From assembly GCA_030411725.1 (NCBI GenBank), contig MU839827.1, positions 3,665,027-3,729,026 of the forward strand: 64,000 bases of DNA, read 5' to 3'. The DNA comes from Echria macrotheca (Eukaryota > Ascomycota > Sordariomycetes > Sordariales > Schizotheciaceae). The notes below the pieces were generated by a model. That model was not told where the DNA came from. It did no database searches and saw only the letters and a program-made list of their open reading frames with translations. Position 1 is the stretch's first letter. Each line of letters begins with the position of its first letter. The position numbers and the translations under genes were made by a program. Positions 34,503 to 46,108 of the stretch are shown here, one piece after another.

Positions 34503-36993
34503 ATGGCTTCTCCTGGGTCTCTCGATGCAGAGTCGGAAAGTTTCGAGCCACGGCCGTTCTTTACTATTGGGCAGCACGATTCGAACCGTCGTGAGACACT
34601 CACAGACGACCACTATCGTCACATACTGAACAGTGGTGTAAGTTAGCTAGGATGAGAAGGACGTTTGCGGTCGGCGGAGGACACTAACGAGCAAACAGTT
34701 CCACTTTGCCACGACTCCCATCACAAATGACCATTTCAAGCAGAGGGTTGTGGACTTGTACAAAAGTTTTCTCAAAGAGCGCGAGCAATGGGGCCTCGAC
34801 CTCTCCAATCAGTCCCTTCCCGGCCCCGTGGTCTCGACCCTGACGGACGAGGATACGAACTATGGTCCAGGCACCTATGTCGGCAGTCTTGTTGCCTATT
34901 GCAGCCCCTGGATCGATCTGTGCTCCTCGAATCCCCTGATTGCCAGCATATCACGCCAGGTCTTGAACTTGGAGCTCGCCTATGCAAGCTTTGCTGGAGC
35001 GAGGAATATCATCATTCCCGGCCCCAGAAGGGATGATGGCAATGCTGCCGTCGTGCGGTATGCGCGCGCCGTCCGGGAAGGACTGCAGGTTGCCAGCCGG
35101 ATCAACATCATCATCCACATGCCCATGTACCGCGAGCCTCGCCTCGAGGAGAAGGCCGAGACGCTGTCACAGCTTGTTGGTGAAGCAGGCGCCGCTGATC
35201 CCGGCAAAGAGCAGGAGATTGATATCTTCACGTCATGGGACAGCTGGCATACGATCAGGTCGGTCTGTGACTACGCAGCGAGGTTATATGTTGGTCCGTA
35301 TTCACCCCTCTAGACCCCAATTTTCAAGCTCTATTCTGACCGTCCAATAGCCTTGCGTATCCCGCGAAGGGTTCCTGAAAAGGTGCTTCAGGGTCGGTGG
35401 TTCGCCGAACCTTTATACTATCTGACAGTTGGGGCTGAGATATTTCAAAAGAACCCGGCCGGATACCCCTCGCTAAGCAGACATCACCAAGAGTTAATCG
35501 CTAGCTATATGCGCTTCAGGAACCCACCTTCATTACTTCTCTCTGACGTTGGCCCCGATGCCGATGCCTTTGCGAATCAGATGGCGCTTGAGTTTCCCTC
35601 TCTGGCCGAAGCATCACAGGCTCTGAAGGAGAACCGCAGGCCAACGGTGCCTATGAATCCCTATGTGTCGTATATCAAGCATCTCGAGCGAAGCCAGGAG
35701 CCATTCTCCGCACTGGACACCCAGTCACTGCTAAGCTTTCAGGACTGGCTACAGTCTCCTCTCCAGCCGCTTGCCGACAACTTGGAATCCGCGACATACG
35801 AAGTCTTCGAGGGCGACCCTGTCAAGTATAACCAGTACGAGCTTGCCATTGCAAAGGCAATGATTGACTGGAGAGAACAGAAGCTACCCACAGCACAGGA
35901 TGGGACTAATTCCGACCTTGTCGTTGCTGTCGCAGGAGCCGGTCGTGGTCCCTTGGTCACACGGGTGCTGCGTGCGGCTGAGAGTACTGGGACGTCGATC
36001 CAGCTCTGGGCGTTGGAGAAGAACCAAAACGCCTACGTATACCTTCTCGGGATGAACAAGAGGGTATGGAACAACAAGGTCACAGTGGTGAAGACGGATA
36101 TGCGTGGGTGGGAGGGCCCCAAGGTGCCTGGATACGACTCCTTGATCTCCAAGGTCGACATTCTGGTGACCGAGCTTCTTGGATCCTTTGGCGACAATGA
36201 GCTCTCGCCCGAGTGTCTGGACGGCATCCAGCGGCACTTATCCCAACCACATGGCATCTCTATCCCGAGCTCCTATACGGCTCACCTGAGCCCGATCGCG
36301 ACGCCCAAGATCTTCGCCGATCTGAGCTCGCGCGTCACCGGCACCCCGGACGCGTTCGAGACGCCCTGGGTGACGCTACTCTACGCCATCGACTTTGTCG
36401 CGCAAAAGGTCCCCGATCACCCCCGGTTCCAGCAGGCCTGGGAGTTTAGCCATCCCGTCGGCCTCCTGAGGGCCGACGAGTTCGCCGAGGAAGCAGGTAT
36501 GGCCGCCAAGTATGTGCCTCCAGGCGTAGGAAGCATGTACGGCTCGAGCGGTGCCAACGACCACAACACGCGCTATTGTCATCTGACGTTTGTGTGTCCC
36601 ACTCGCGGCGTCATCCATGGGCTGGCGGGCTACTTTGAATCTGTGTTGTACGCGCCCCACAGCGGCAAGGAGCCGGTCGAGATCAGCATCCTGCCGGACC
36701 AGATCGACCGGAAGAGCAAGGATATGATCTCGTGGTTTCCTATTTTCTTCCCGCTCAAGGTCAGTTTTCTTCTTCACTTTGTGGCATGTCACGGAGGCTA
36801 ACATGCAGCCCAGAAACCGATGTACTTCCCGCAAGACACGGAGCTCGAGGTCAGCATGTGGCGGCAGACGGATGATACCAAAGTCTGGTACGAGTGGATT
36901 GTCGAGGCGTATGCCTGGGTTGGACCCAAGACGCGGCTCAAGGTGGGGGAGTCGGAGCTGCACACCAGTCGCAATGTCGGGTGTCGCTTTTGA
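34503..36993 (+). CDS. PRMT5: PRMT5/Skb1-type protein arginine methyltransferase
   Basis: Four exons: 34503-34637, 34699-35293, 35351-36759, 36814-36993 (772 aa). Introns of 61, 57 and 54 bp; intron 2 uses donor GTCCGT but gives the family join LYVALRIPRRVPE. N-terminal TIM-barrel, then Rossmann core with VAVAGAGRGPLV (AdoMet), and the double-E loop TELLGSFGDNELSPE (Glu518 and Glu527, spaced as in human Glu435/Glu444), then a beta-barrel. PRMT5 makes symmetric dimethylarginine on Sm proteins and histones; the fungal relatives are Skb1 and Hsl7, the latter tied to Swe1 regulation. It shares a promoter region with PRP43 and lies next to SmF. Confidence 0.95.
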
Positions 36994-37284
36994 GGGCCTC
37001 TTTATGAGTGATGGGAAAGAGAAAAGTTGAGGACGGTCTGTCCCTCTGGCTTGATTTTTATATTTTCCCAACCTAGGCTATAATCACAGCAGTAGCCTTT
37101 TTGCCTTCCATCTTGTGAGAATGGGGATATCAAAATAATTCTTTCCGAGACCACCAGTTTAGGACAGAGTGACCTTGACGCCAGCCATTTCATCTCTGTC
37201 AGGATATTTCATCCACACAAGTCAACACATTCCAGCCTCCCAGTCTGTTTTGCCATTCCATACGCCATCCTAATTGACCACCGA

Positions 37285-37720
37285 TCAACCCTCCATCCTG
37301 GTATCCCTATCCCCATTCTCGGCACTATCCGCAGCGGTGATCCAAAGGACGTTGTTGCACCTATTATCACGGCCATTAGCTCCCATCCATCTCTATGATA
37401 TATATATACCCAAGGAAAAAAAAACCATTATTACCGTATCAGAACCTGCCCGAGCGTCCCCGTCGGCTTCTGGTTGATGTACTCCTCCGTGTTGCTCAGC
37501 TGGACGTTCATGTAGCTGTCGATGCTCTGGAGGAGTCGCAATATTATTAGTTAGTAGAGGCGGGGAGGGAGAGGGAGAGGGAGGGAGGGGAGAGACAGGG
37601 AAAAAAACGTACGACCAGACGTCCCTTGTACTCGGCCTCGTTCCATTTTAATCGTACGATTACGTCCTTGTTGATGAGGTCTTGGAGGAAGGGGCGGGGG
37701 TTGACTGGGACGAAACTCAT
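37285..37720 (-). CDS. smF: SmF, core snRNP protein
   Basis: Minus strand, three exons: 37720-37613, 37526-37435, 37360-37285 (91 aa). Introns of 86 and 74 bp. Sm1: PFLQDLINKDVIVRLKWNEA then YKGRLVSIDSYMNVQL; Sm2: GTLGQVLIRCNNVLWI. The last exon is needed to complete Sm2: reading on without splicing stops right after VLIR. SmF is one of seven Sm proteins around U1, U2, U4 and U5 snRNA. A tail of 17 residues (AADSAENGDRDTRMEG end) is acidic and unstructured. It is on the opposite strand from PRMT5, tail-to-tail, 291 bp away. Confidence 0.95.
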
Positions 37721-38587
37721 TGTTGGATATTTTTGGGGAGGGATGGGGTGGTGGTTTCGTTCGTTCGGGGGAGATGGATGGATGGATTGGGGACGGACGG
37801 CGGTCTCTCGGTGGTCGCGGTTTCGTTGTTGAGTTTTGGTGGTTTGTTCGTTTCGTTTTCGGTCGGTCGGTCGTCGGTGGGTTAGAGTTTTGGGGTAAGC
37901 GCAGACGCGGCAAGTTTTACGTCCAAGTGTTGTTGAGTTCTGGCAAGGCTGAATGTGAAGGAGCTCCTCGGGGGGTTCAAATTGTTGTTTGGAGTTCTTG
38001 GGACCCGCGCAGCCTGGGAAAGCTTGGCGGTGGGGGCGGGCCAAGCAGTGGCCAGGGACCCACATTGGGGAAGACTCCCAGACACCCCACCTACCAAGAT
38101 TTATGCCATTCAAGGTGCCTGACGGCCTGAAGGATAATTCAGGGCAAGCAGCAGATATTTGGTACACGTCTTGTAGTATTGGCCTTGTTATAGAATGGTA
38201 GTTTAATCCAGCTTTGTCGGCACTAGAGTGCACAACTTAAGCAGCTGGTTTCGCTGCCGCCAAGATAGGCTTTAAAATACCTGAGGAGTAGCTGGATCCT
38301 GCTAGACTATTTCCTTGGGGGTCTGTCTGGTAGGTGCTTCTTCTTGGGTTGTGAGGTGTGACTGTGCTGAGAGCTGAAGCTAGAGTTGAAGCTTCCCCAA
38401 CCCAAAGTCATTGCTGGCTTCTTCCTCACTGCGAACTCAACCTTGTCAACCAACTTCTCGGCGAAGAAGAAAACCCCCCGAGATACCTGACCTGAGGGCA
38501 GGAGTTCTGCAAATGCAGACATAGTGCTGTGCGTATAGGTATATCCTTGAACTACAACACACAAACTGACACAACCGAGCAGCAATC
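37721..38587. promoter_or_regulatory. divergent intergenic region
   Basis: 867 bp between SmF and the 199-aa gene. G/T-rich sequence and GATGGATGGATT repeats lie near SmF (37770-37790). No supported gene; the small open frames here lack signals. Confidence 0.4.
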
Positions 38588-39187
38588 ATGGATTCCAGTA
38601 CGCCTTTCGGCCAGCCGGCGGACCAAAAAGACAAGCCCGAAAATCAGGATACCGGCTCGACAGAAAAGATCCCTCCGCTCACCCTCATCACGCCCTGCAT
38701 CTTCAACCCCATCGACGAAGACATGGTGCGGCGGTTTAGTGAAGACCCACCGGACCGTATCGAGCGCCTCGGGAGAATCCTCGAGAGCATCGACTACCAG
38801 CAAGAGGGCGTCAGGGAGAACCTGATCTACATGTTCGACCGTGAGAAGCAGCGCTTGGTTCTCGATGCGGTGGATCAGGAGTCCGCCGACCCTCGCAACC
38901 AGGGGCTGGGTGTTGAAGAATCAGAGTTCGACCAGGTCATCCAGAACATGGAGGCACCTCCTGTGCCGGGAAAAGACTACACCGTGAAGCCAGAAGACAT
39001 CCCGCCGCACCAGCTTGTTCCTCCGCACCCTGCCATGTCCGCTCGAGAGAGGGTGGCGCACGAACTCCTGGCGGTGGTGGAGAGCGGCACGGCGCAGCTG
39101 ACGGGCTATCGTGGACACATCACTGGCGTGAAGCAAAAGTATTTGGACTTTCTCGAGAGGGAGCAACGGACGGTAGAGCAGTTTTAG
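38588..39187 (+). CDS. hypothetical protein, 199 aa
   Basis: Single exon, in-frame start MDSSTPFGQPADQKDKPENQ. Residues 1-30 are disordered; then LTLITPCIFNPIDEDMVRRF and RIERLGRILESIDYQQEGV form an ordered helical part. The C-terminus (ARERVAHELLAVVES, GYRGHITGVKQKYLDFLERE) is predicted to be a long helix or coiled coil. No signal peptide, membrane segment or known domain. Its good codon use and its place in a housekeeping block support a real gene. I do not recognise the family. Confidence 0.65.
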   Translation: MDSSTPFGQPADQKDKPENQDTGSTEKIPPLTLITPCIFNPIDEDMVRRFSEDPPDRIERLGRILESIDYQQEGVRENLIYMFDREKQRLVLDAVDQESADPRNQGLGVEESEFDQVIQNMEAPPVPGKDYTVKPEDIPPHQLVPPHPAMSARERVAHELLAVVESGTAQLTGYRGHITGVKQKYLDFLEREQRTVEQF

Positions 39188-39717
39188 TGGACAGGGCGCC
39201 CAAAGAGGCAGCCGGCTTGGTGCCGGTAGATACTGGATAGATACCGGCCACCCGTAAACGTATGTAGCCCTACAGAGAAAATTCAGAAAGATGTGGCGAC
39301 CGGCGGTAAGAACCATTGCTCATTGAGGCCCGGAGGCGTTCTAACATGAATCCATAACGGCGCCGAAAAACTCAATCTAGAACACATGATAGAGGAGGGC
39401 TCGGTGAAGACCGCTGAGTTGCGCTGCAAGCTTCTCCTACAATAAGTGTTCATGTACAATTAATTATGGAAAGAGAAAGGAAGAAGGAAGGGAGCGGACG
39501 AGCTTCGCAGCATTTTAAAGCTGCTGTGGATCCAGGCGGGCTTACAATCTGGCGGGCGTGATTGGCTGGCTAAGCGAGGCTAGCTTCATGGTTCTTCCGG
39601 GCGACGTTCAATCGACGCTTCAACCACAACTGCAGCCCGTCAATCCGCAAGAGCTCGAGTCTCCGCCGCCCACCCCCTCCATCTCCTCTCCGCTCTCCCC
39701 TCCGTCAAGACGGCACG
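39188..39717. promoter_or_regulatory. intergenic, promoter of complex I gene
   Basis: 530 bp with no gene. It holds the 3' end of the 199-aa gene and the promoter of the 78-kDa subunit; the last 60 bp are C-rich. Confidence 0.45.
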
Positions 39718-42230
39718 ATGTTGAGGCAGACATTGGCTCGCTCGGCTTGGCGGACCGGCCGACACCAGGCCGGCGCAGCCACGCGGGCTTTCTCGGCCAC
39801 AACTCAACGACCGGCCGAGGTCGAGCTCACAATCGGTAATTGCCCACCCGATGCTGCCATTGGCATGCCGCACGTAGCTAACGCGACGCAGATGGAAAGA
39901 AGGTGTCGATTGAGGGTAGGTAAAGCTTCGGATTGGTCTTGTCTCGGTGATACTGACCGTCGCTCAGCTGGGTCCGCGCTGATCCAAGCCTGCGAGAAGG
40001 CCGGCGTTACTATTCCCAGGTGCGAATTGGCTGCCATTCAAGTGTAATGAGAACTTTGGCTGACTGGCTGTAGATACTGCTACCACGAGTACGTCGATCC
40101 CGAGCATACCGGGACTGTCCCCCGCGGGCGTCCGAGCTGACGATATGCCTCAATAGGAAACTGATGATTGCGGGCAATTGCCGTATGTGTCTCGTCGAAG
40201 TCGAGCGATCCCCGAAGCCCGTCGCGTCGTGCGCATGGCCCGTACAGCCCGGCATGGTCGTCAAGACCAACTCCCCGATTACGCATAAGGCTCGAGAAGG
40301 TGTGATGGAATTCCTCCTCGCGAACCACCCCTTGGACTGCCCTATCTGCGACCAGGGAGGCGAGTGCGATCTCCAAGACCAGTCAATGCGCTACGGCGCC
40401 GACCGCGGCCGCTTCCATGAAATCGGAGGAAAGCGTGCTGTTGAGGACAAGAACATTGGGCCTCTGATCAAGACGTCGATGAATCGGTGTATCCACTGCA
40501 CCAGGTGTGTGCGATTCGCCAACGATATTGCGGGTGCCCCGGAGATGGGCTCGACTGGACGTGGAAATGACCTTCAGATTGGCACCTATCTCGAACAGAA
40601 CCTTGACAGCGAGCTCTCCGGAAACGTTATCGACCTCTGCCCCGTCGGCGCTTTGACGTCGAAGCCATACGCATTCCGGGCCAGGCCATGGGAGCTCAAG
40701 CGCACCGAGTCCATTGACGTCTTGGATGCTCTTGGTTCCAACATCCGGGTAGACTCACGCGGCCTCGAGGTCATGCGCATTCTGCCCCGCCTCAACGACG
40801 ACGTGAACGAGGAGTGGATCAACGACAAGACCCGTTTCGCCTGTGACGGCTTGAAGACCCAGAGACTCACCCTTCCCCTGGCCCGCAGGGATGGAAAGTT
40901 CGAGCCCGTCACTTGGGAACAGGCTCTTACCGAGATCGGGCATGCGTACCAGACGCTGGCGCCAAAGGGTGATGAGTTCAAGGTTATCGCCGGCCCCCTG
41001 ACCGAGGTTGAATCGCTCGTTGCCATGAAGGACCTCGCCAACAAGCTCGGCTCCGAGAATCTTGCTCTGGATCAGCCCTCGGGCAGCCAGCCACTCGCTC
41101 ACGGTGTTGATGTGCGGTCAAACTACCTATTCAACTCCAAGATCTGGGGTGTTGAGTCTGCTGACTGCATCCTGCTTGTCGGCACCAACCCGAGACATGA
41201 GGCCGCTGTCTTGAACGCTCGCATGAGGAAACAGTGGCTCCGCTCTGACCTCGAGATCGGTGTCGTTGGTGAGACCTGGGACTCTACCTTTGAGTTCGAG
41301 CACCTCGGCACAGACCTTGCGGCTCTGAAGAAGGCGTTGGCGGGTCCTTTCGGCAAGAAACTTCAGTCTGCTAAGCGGCCCATGATCATTGTCGGTTCGG
41401 GTGTCACGGACCACGCCGACGCCAAGGCGTTCTATGAGACCGTCGGGAGCTTCGTTGACAAGAATGCTGCCAACTTTTTGACCGAGGAGTGGAACGGCTA
41501 CAACGTGCTCCAGCGTGCGGCTTCAAGAGTTGGTGCTTTCGAGGTCGGATTTGTCACCCCTTCGGCCGCAGTAGCTGAGACCAAGCCGAAGTTCGTCTGG
41601 CTTCTTGGCGCGGACGAGTTCAACCCGGCGGATGTCCCCAAGGATGCGTTCATCGTTTACCAGGGCCACCACGGTGACAAGGGCGCTGAGATCGCCGATA
41701 TTGTTCTTCCCGGCGCCGCCTATACCGAGAAGGCTGGCACCTACATCAACACAGAGGGTCGTGTGCAGATGACCAGGGCGGCGACGTCCCTTCCTGGGGC
41801 CGCTCGCACGGACTGGAAGATCATCCGGGCAGTCAGCGAGTTCCTCGGAGCTCCTCTGCCTTATGATGATGTCTCGCAGCTTCGCGATCGCATGGTTGAG
41901 ATCAGCCCTGCGCTTGCCGCCTACGATGTCGTTGAGCCTGTGGCTCTCAGGCAACTCAGCAAGGTCCAGCTGGTTGACCAGAACAAGGGTGCCAAGTCCA
42001 CTGGCGAGCCTCTGAAGAAGGTCATCGAGAACTTCTACTTCACCGATGTTATCTCTAGGAGGTAAGTTCCCGGTCCTCGCCCGAGTTTTAGGAAACTAAT
42101 CTGATAATCTAGCTCCCCAACCATGGCCCGCTGCTCAGCGGCCAAGGAGACCGGTGACCCGCGGACCAACTTCATGGCCCCAGGTATGGAGGAAGACAAG
42201 CCAATGGGACAAGTGGCGTACGGGGCGTAA
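39718..42230 (+). CDS. nuo78: NADH:ubiquinone oxidoreductase 78-kDa (NDUFS1/NuoG) subunit
   Basis: Six exons: 39718-39835, 39892-39915, 39968-40019, 40074-40088, 40157-42061, 42113-42230 (743 aa). The basic N-terminus (MLRQTLARSAWRTGRHQAG) is a mitochondrial targeting peptide. Iron-sulfur ligands: CYHE plus CRMC for the 2Fe-2S cluster; HPLDCPICDQGGEC for N5-type binding; CIHCTRC and CPVG for a 4Fe-4S cluster; the rest is a molybdopterin-like fold that has lost its cofactor. It is the largest subunit of the matrix arm and passes electrons from NADH. Exons 2 and 4 are only 24 and 15 nt long; both are needed to keep the frame and the conserved DGKKVSIE and CYHE. The last intron replaces a stop (AGG TAA) with SSPTMARCSAAKE. 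Confidence 0.96.
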
Positions 42231-42684
42231 AGAAGTCAAGACAAAACAAAGAAATAGCCAAGAAGCAACCATTAAGCCCTACTGTAACCGATGCAGAGAG
42301 TTGGGAGGGGATTGTCTATAGCCTCTTGCCAGAGATTCCGTTTACTTCCGTTTGTCTGCCTGGAGTTTGTACATATACGGGAGTAAAAGAGTGGGGATGA
42401 GTAAATACTGTTAGATTTGTGTCGACCTGATGGGAAACCTTGTGGTATTGTGCGCTGGTGTGCGACGCAACGATCGTGCCATTGCCTCTTGTACCGTACT
42501 CCTATGGAGTGTTGTAGATATGCATGTCAAGTCCTAGCGTTTGTCATCCAACCCCAGTGAGAACACGAGACAGAAGATCAAGCGATTACGATGCAGCATA
42601 CGATACACTCAAGAGGGACCGTCCACCGGGATGGGATGATTGGATTCTTGCAAGTAATAGAGTTGATTTTATTCACTACCCCGT
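42231..42684. other. convergent intergenic region
   Basis: 454 bp between convergent 3' ends of the complex I gene and the PEX39-like gene; no gene seen. Confidence 0.45.
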
Positions 42685-43581
42685 TCATGGCGGTGCATCT
42701 GACCTGCTCGTTCCATCCGTTGCATCGGGTACCGGTGGGAATTCCTCGTCTAGTAACCGACCGCCACCGGCTGTCACGAACGAGGCAGGACTTTCATCTG
42801 GTGATGCAACTTGCTGTGGTTGCTGTTGCCTCTCCCACGGCTTGCGTGGGGCTTGCATTTTTCCTACGGGGAGAATCCCCTTTTCGGAAGTCAGCACGGC
42901 AAGACACAGAACGGAAAGGGCAGACTACGCACCGGTTGCCGAATGACCGTGTTGGGAATCTCCCTTACACCAGGCACGGCCTTGCCCGTCGTCACGGCCT
43001 CGATAATAGCCTGGAAATGCGCCGGATAGGGCGCGTCCTGGGAGGAAGAGTTTCCTTTCTCTTCCTGCCCGTCATCCGCCTTCTTGCGGAGGTCAACCTT
43101 TTGCGGCGCCTCGACCATCCAGGCGGGGAGGTTTTGCCTCTGCTGCTCCGGGGAAGAAGAGGATGAGGCAATCCCCAACCGCCGCTGGAGCTCCTCGACT
43201 TTGTCGAGCAGGGTGGAGTCCACTGACGCGGAGGAGGAGGAGGAGGAAGAAGAAGAATACCAGGTCTCGTAGGCGGAGCGGTCGACGTCGAGGCCTATGC
43301 GCGACTTGTACCACCAGATTCGGGCCTGGAGGGTTACTCCTAGCGCTTTTTGGCGCTCGAAGCCGTTGGATAGGGGGCCTAGCATGGCGACTAGGCCCTG
43401 CTTTGGGGGATGTTAGGATTCCACTTTACTTTAGTTGGGATGAATGGGGATGGCTTACGAGGAAAGATTTGTCCCGGACCCAGGGGTAGTCATCGAACTT
43501 GCGGAAGGCGGCGGCATCGTTGGCCGTGTTGTTTGCGTTTGTGTTAAAGGAGGCGGACGGGTCGGGGGTCGTGGTGGCCAT
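42685..43581 (-). CDS. PEX39-like peroxisomal import protein (candidate)
   Basis: Minus strand, three exons: 43581-43459, 43400-42933, 42879-42685 (261 aa). Motifs: KFDDYPWVRDKSF near the start, LGVTLQARIWWYKSRIG, LPAWMVEAPQKVDLRKK, PYPAHFQAIIEAVTTG, VPGVREIPNTVIRQPG and MQAPRKPWERQQQ. The order of a PxPxHFxxI(V/I)E block, a PG-x-(x)-IP block and a late (K/R)PWE motif matches, from memory, the recently described PEX39 family (human C6orf226), which helps PEX7-dependent PTS2 import; fungal PEX13 shares a KPWE motif. A 10-Ser run and coil lie between. Exon 2 may start at 43397 or 43400 (tandem AG). It is divergent from the PP2C gene. The gene is solid; the PEX39 name is my inference. Confidence 0.7.
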
Positions 43582-44220
43582 GATGAAGTCACTCGTCAGA
43601 TGCTTGTCCAACTCACCGCCCGTCTGGTTGTTAAGCTATCGGGTGGAAATATTGGTCTTGACAATCCAAGGTTTGCTGGAAATATGTCTAGACTTTGGAC
43701 TGTTATTTGTCTGTATACGCAGGTCACATGCTAAAAATATAAGAGCGATGCATCCGTCGATTTGGACCATGGCGGGGTGAGATGCCGGCAGGTCCCCACT
43801 GAAGCCGGGCGAGCTGACGGCGAGTTCCTCCACGGATTCACACTGTGCCGCATCACTGATAGATCTACTTAGGTAGGTGCACTTTCGCGTGCCCAGTGCC
43901 CTGCATCTGTAGTGTAGAGCTCCTGTCGTCCATCAGGCGTTTTTAAATAAACGGTTTTGCAGCCAGAAAGTAAGCTCATTTCCCTCTTTTTCTCTCGTCT
44001 CACCCATATCTACTTGTGTATCGATGTTGAGATGAGTTTCGGTTTCTGAGCTTAGCTTCTATCCGCACTGTCATCCGCCACCCACACCCCGGCCTTCTCT
44101 CGCCGGCAGTGGCCTTCTCGCTCTCTCGCCTCCAGCCGCTCAAACCAGCTCGCAAGTTCGTCAACGTCAAACCGTTTCGACAACGCAGTGTCGACTCGGA
44201 GGAGGAGCAGTCATTCCGCA
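43582..44220. promoter_or_regulatory. divergent promoter region
   Basis: 639 bp between the PEX39-like gene and the PP2C gene. TC-rich sequence (TTTTTCTCTCGTC) runs just before the PP2C ATG. No gene seen. Confidence 0.45.
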
Positions 44221-46108
44221 ATGCACCGCGCCGCAGTCAAAGCCCTCCGAACGACGCTGCAATGCACCGCTCGCACCTTTCGGGCTAGCCGTCGCGGGCC
44301 TCTCGCGCTCCTTCCCACCAGTTCAACCCTGAGCAGCCTCACCGGTGCTCGCAGCCCTGCCTTCCTCAAGCCTCCCGCCAGCTCACGCTATTTCTCCTCG
44401 TCACCCATCGCTCGCAGCAGCCGCCCGCGCCCGGTCCAGATCACGGGAGAACCCCTCCGAGCCTCGATGTATATCCGACGGACCTCGTTCGCCCTCGTGT
44501 CGGCCCTCGTCGGCTACGGTGCTTGGTATAGCTACGGTGGTAACGCCCCGAACGCGGCGATACGAAGCTACACAACGCCCGAGAACGCACCGGGCGACGC
44601 CGCCCCAACCCGGTCGGTGTTGGTCATCGGGGCCGACGAACTTCACACGGGCACATATGTCGGCGAGGGGCCCATATCCAAGGCTACCGGCGACGGACAG
44701 ATGGTGGTGGAAATGCTGTCGCCAGACCAGGCGACGAAAAAGCTCCGCAAGATGGAAGAGTCGTACTTTGTCAATCGCGGCCGGGGCGTGGTCCGCTACG
44801 ACGTCACGCAGCTTCCCAGCAACAGTCCCATTGAGGACGACCACGACGAGAAAATCGTAGAGGTCGGTGCCGGAGCTGGCAAGACGAACGATTGGATGTT
44901 CTGGGGTGTATTCGACGGTCACTCGTGCGTATTTTGACTCCCTGCTTCTAGCCGCAAAAGCCCAAGCTAACATGGAGTACAGCGGATGGTCGACATCGGC
45001 CAAGCTCCGCCAGGCGCTGGTTAAGACGGTTGCTGGCGAGCTGAATGAGACGTACAAGGCAGCGCACGGCTTTACGCCCTCCGCGGAAGCGGTGAATGCT
45101 GCGATCAAGAACGGGTTCCTGCGTCTCGACGATGAGATTGTCAACCAGAGTGTTCAAAAGGTCTTTCAAAGCCAGAGCAAGTCGACGGCTGCGGAGATCC
45201 TAGCACCGGCCAACTCGGGCTCTTGCGCCCTGCTATCCTTTTACGATAGCAGTTCGAAGCTCCTTCGCGTTGCTTGCACGGGTGATTCTCGTGCTGTTCT
45301 TGGACGCAAGTCAAAATCCGGAAAGTGGACGGCCATTCCTCTATCGGTCGACCAGACTGGGAGCAATCCCAAGGAGGCAGCTCGGGTGAGGAAGGAACAT
45401 CCTGGCGAGGAGCCGGTGCGGAATGGCCGCATCCTGGGAGGGCTTGAGCCTAGCCGAGCGTTTGGCGATGCGTCGTACAAATGGACGCGCGAGATCATGG
45501 ACCGCCTCAGCCCGCACTATTTCGCCCGGCCACCCAAGACGCTTCTCAAGACACCCCCGTATGTCACAGCCGAGCCTGCTGTGACCACGATAAAGATCGA
45601 GCCGGAAAACGGAGATTTCCTTGTCATGGCTACCGATGGTCTCTGGGAGATGCTTACGAATGAGGAGGTTATTGGACTGGTTGGGAAGTGGATCGAAAGC
45701 CAGGCTGCCAGCACGAAAAATCAGCAGTTCAACTCATTCTGGACCCGAATTTGGGGCTCCAAGACTGAGCTCCCCGTCGAGGAGGGCAAGCATAATCAGG
45801 CGGATGATGCGGACGGACAGAAGTCTCCACAGGAGCTTATGCGGCGCCGAGGCTTGACGCCAGGCCGGGAACGGTTCGTCGTGCAAGACAAGAACGTAGC
45901 GACGCACATCGTCCGAAACGCGCTGGGAGGTTCGAATCAAGAGCAGGTGTCTGCTCTCCTGACGTTGCCGTATCCGACTTCAAGAAGATACCGAGACGAC
46001 TTGACCGTACAAGTCATCTTCTTCGGCAATGGTGAAGACAAGGGCGACGTGGCGGTCAACGACGAGGCGACGGCCCCCAGCAAGGCAGCCCCGAAAGCCA
46101 AGTTGTAG
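44221..46108 (+). CDS. mitochondrial PP2C-type phosphatase (Ptc5/PDP-like)
   Basis: Two exons, 44221-44924 and 44983-46108 (609 aa). The N-terminus is Arg/Ser/Ala-rich without acidic residues (MHRAAVKALRTTLQCTARTF), a mitochondrial presequence, and a hydrophobic stretch (FALVSALVGYGAWYSYGG) may anchor it to the inner membrane. PP2C metal-binding motifs: WGVFDGHSGW, SGSCALLSFYD, CTGDSRAVLG, LEPSRAFGD, MATDGLWE and RRYRDDLTVQVIFF. The intron falls inside DGHS|GW. Yeast Ptc5 and animal PDP dephosphorylate pyruvate dehydrogenase E1-alpha; the long N-terminal arm and domain order fit this group. A GTG upstream was not used as start. Confidence 0.9.
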
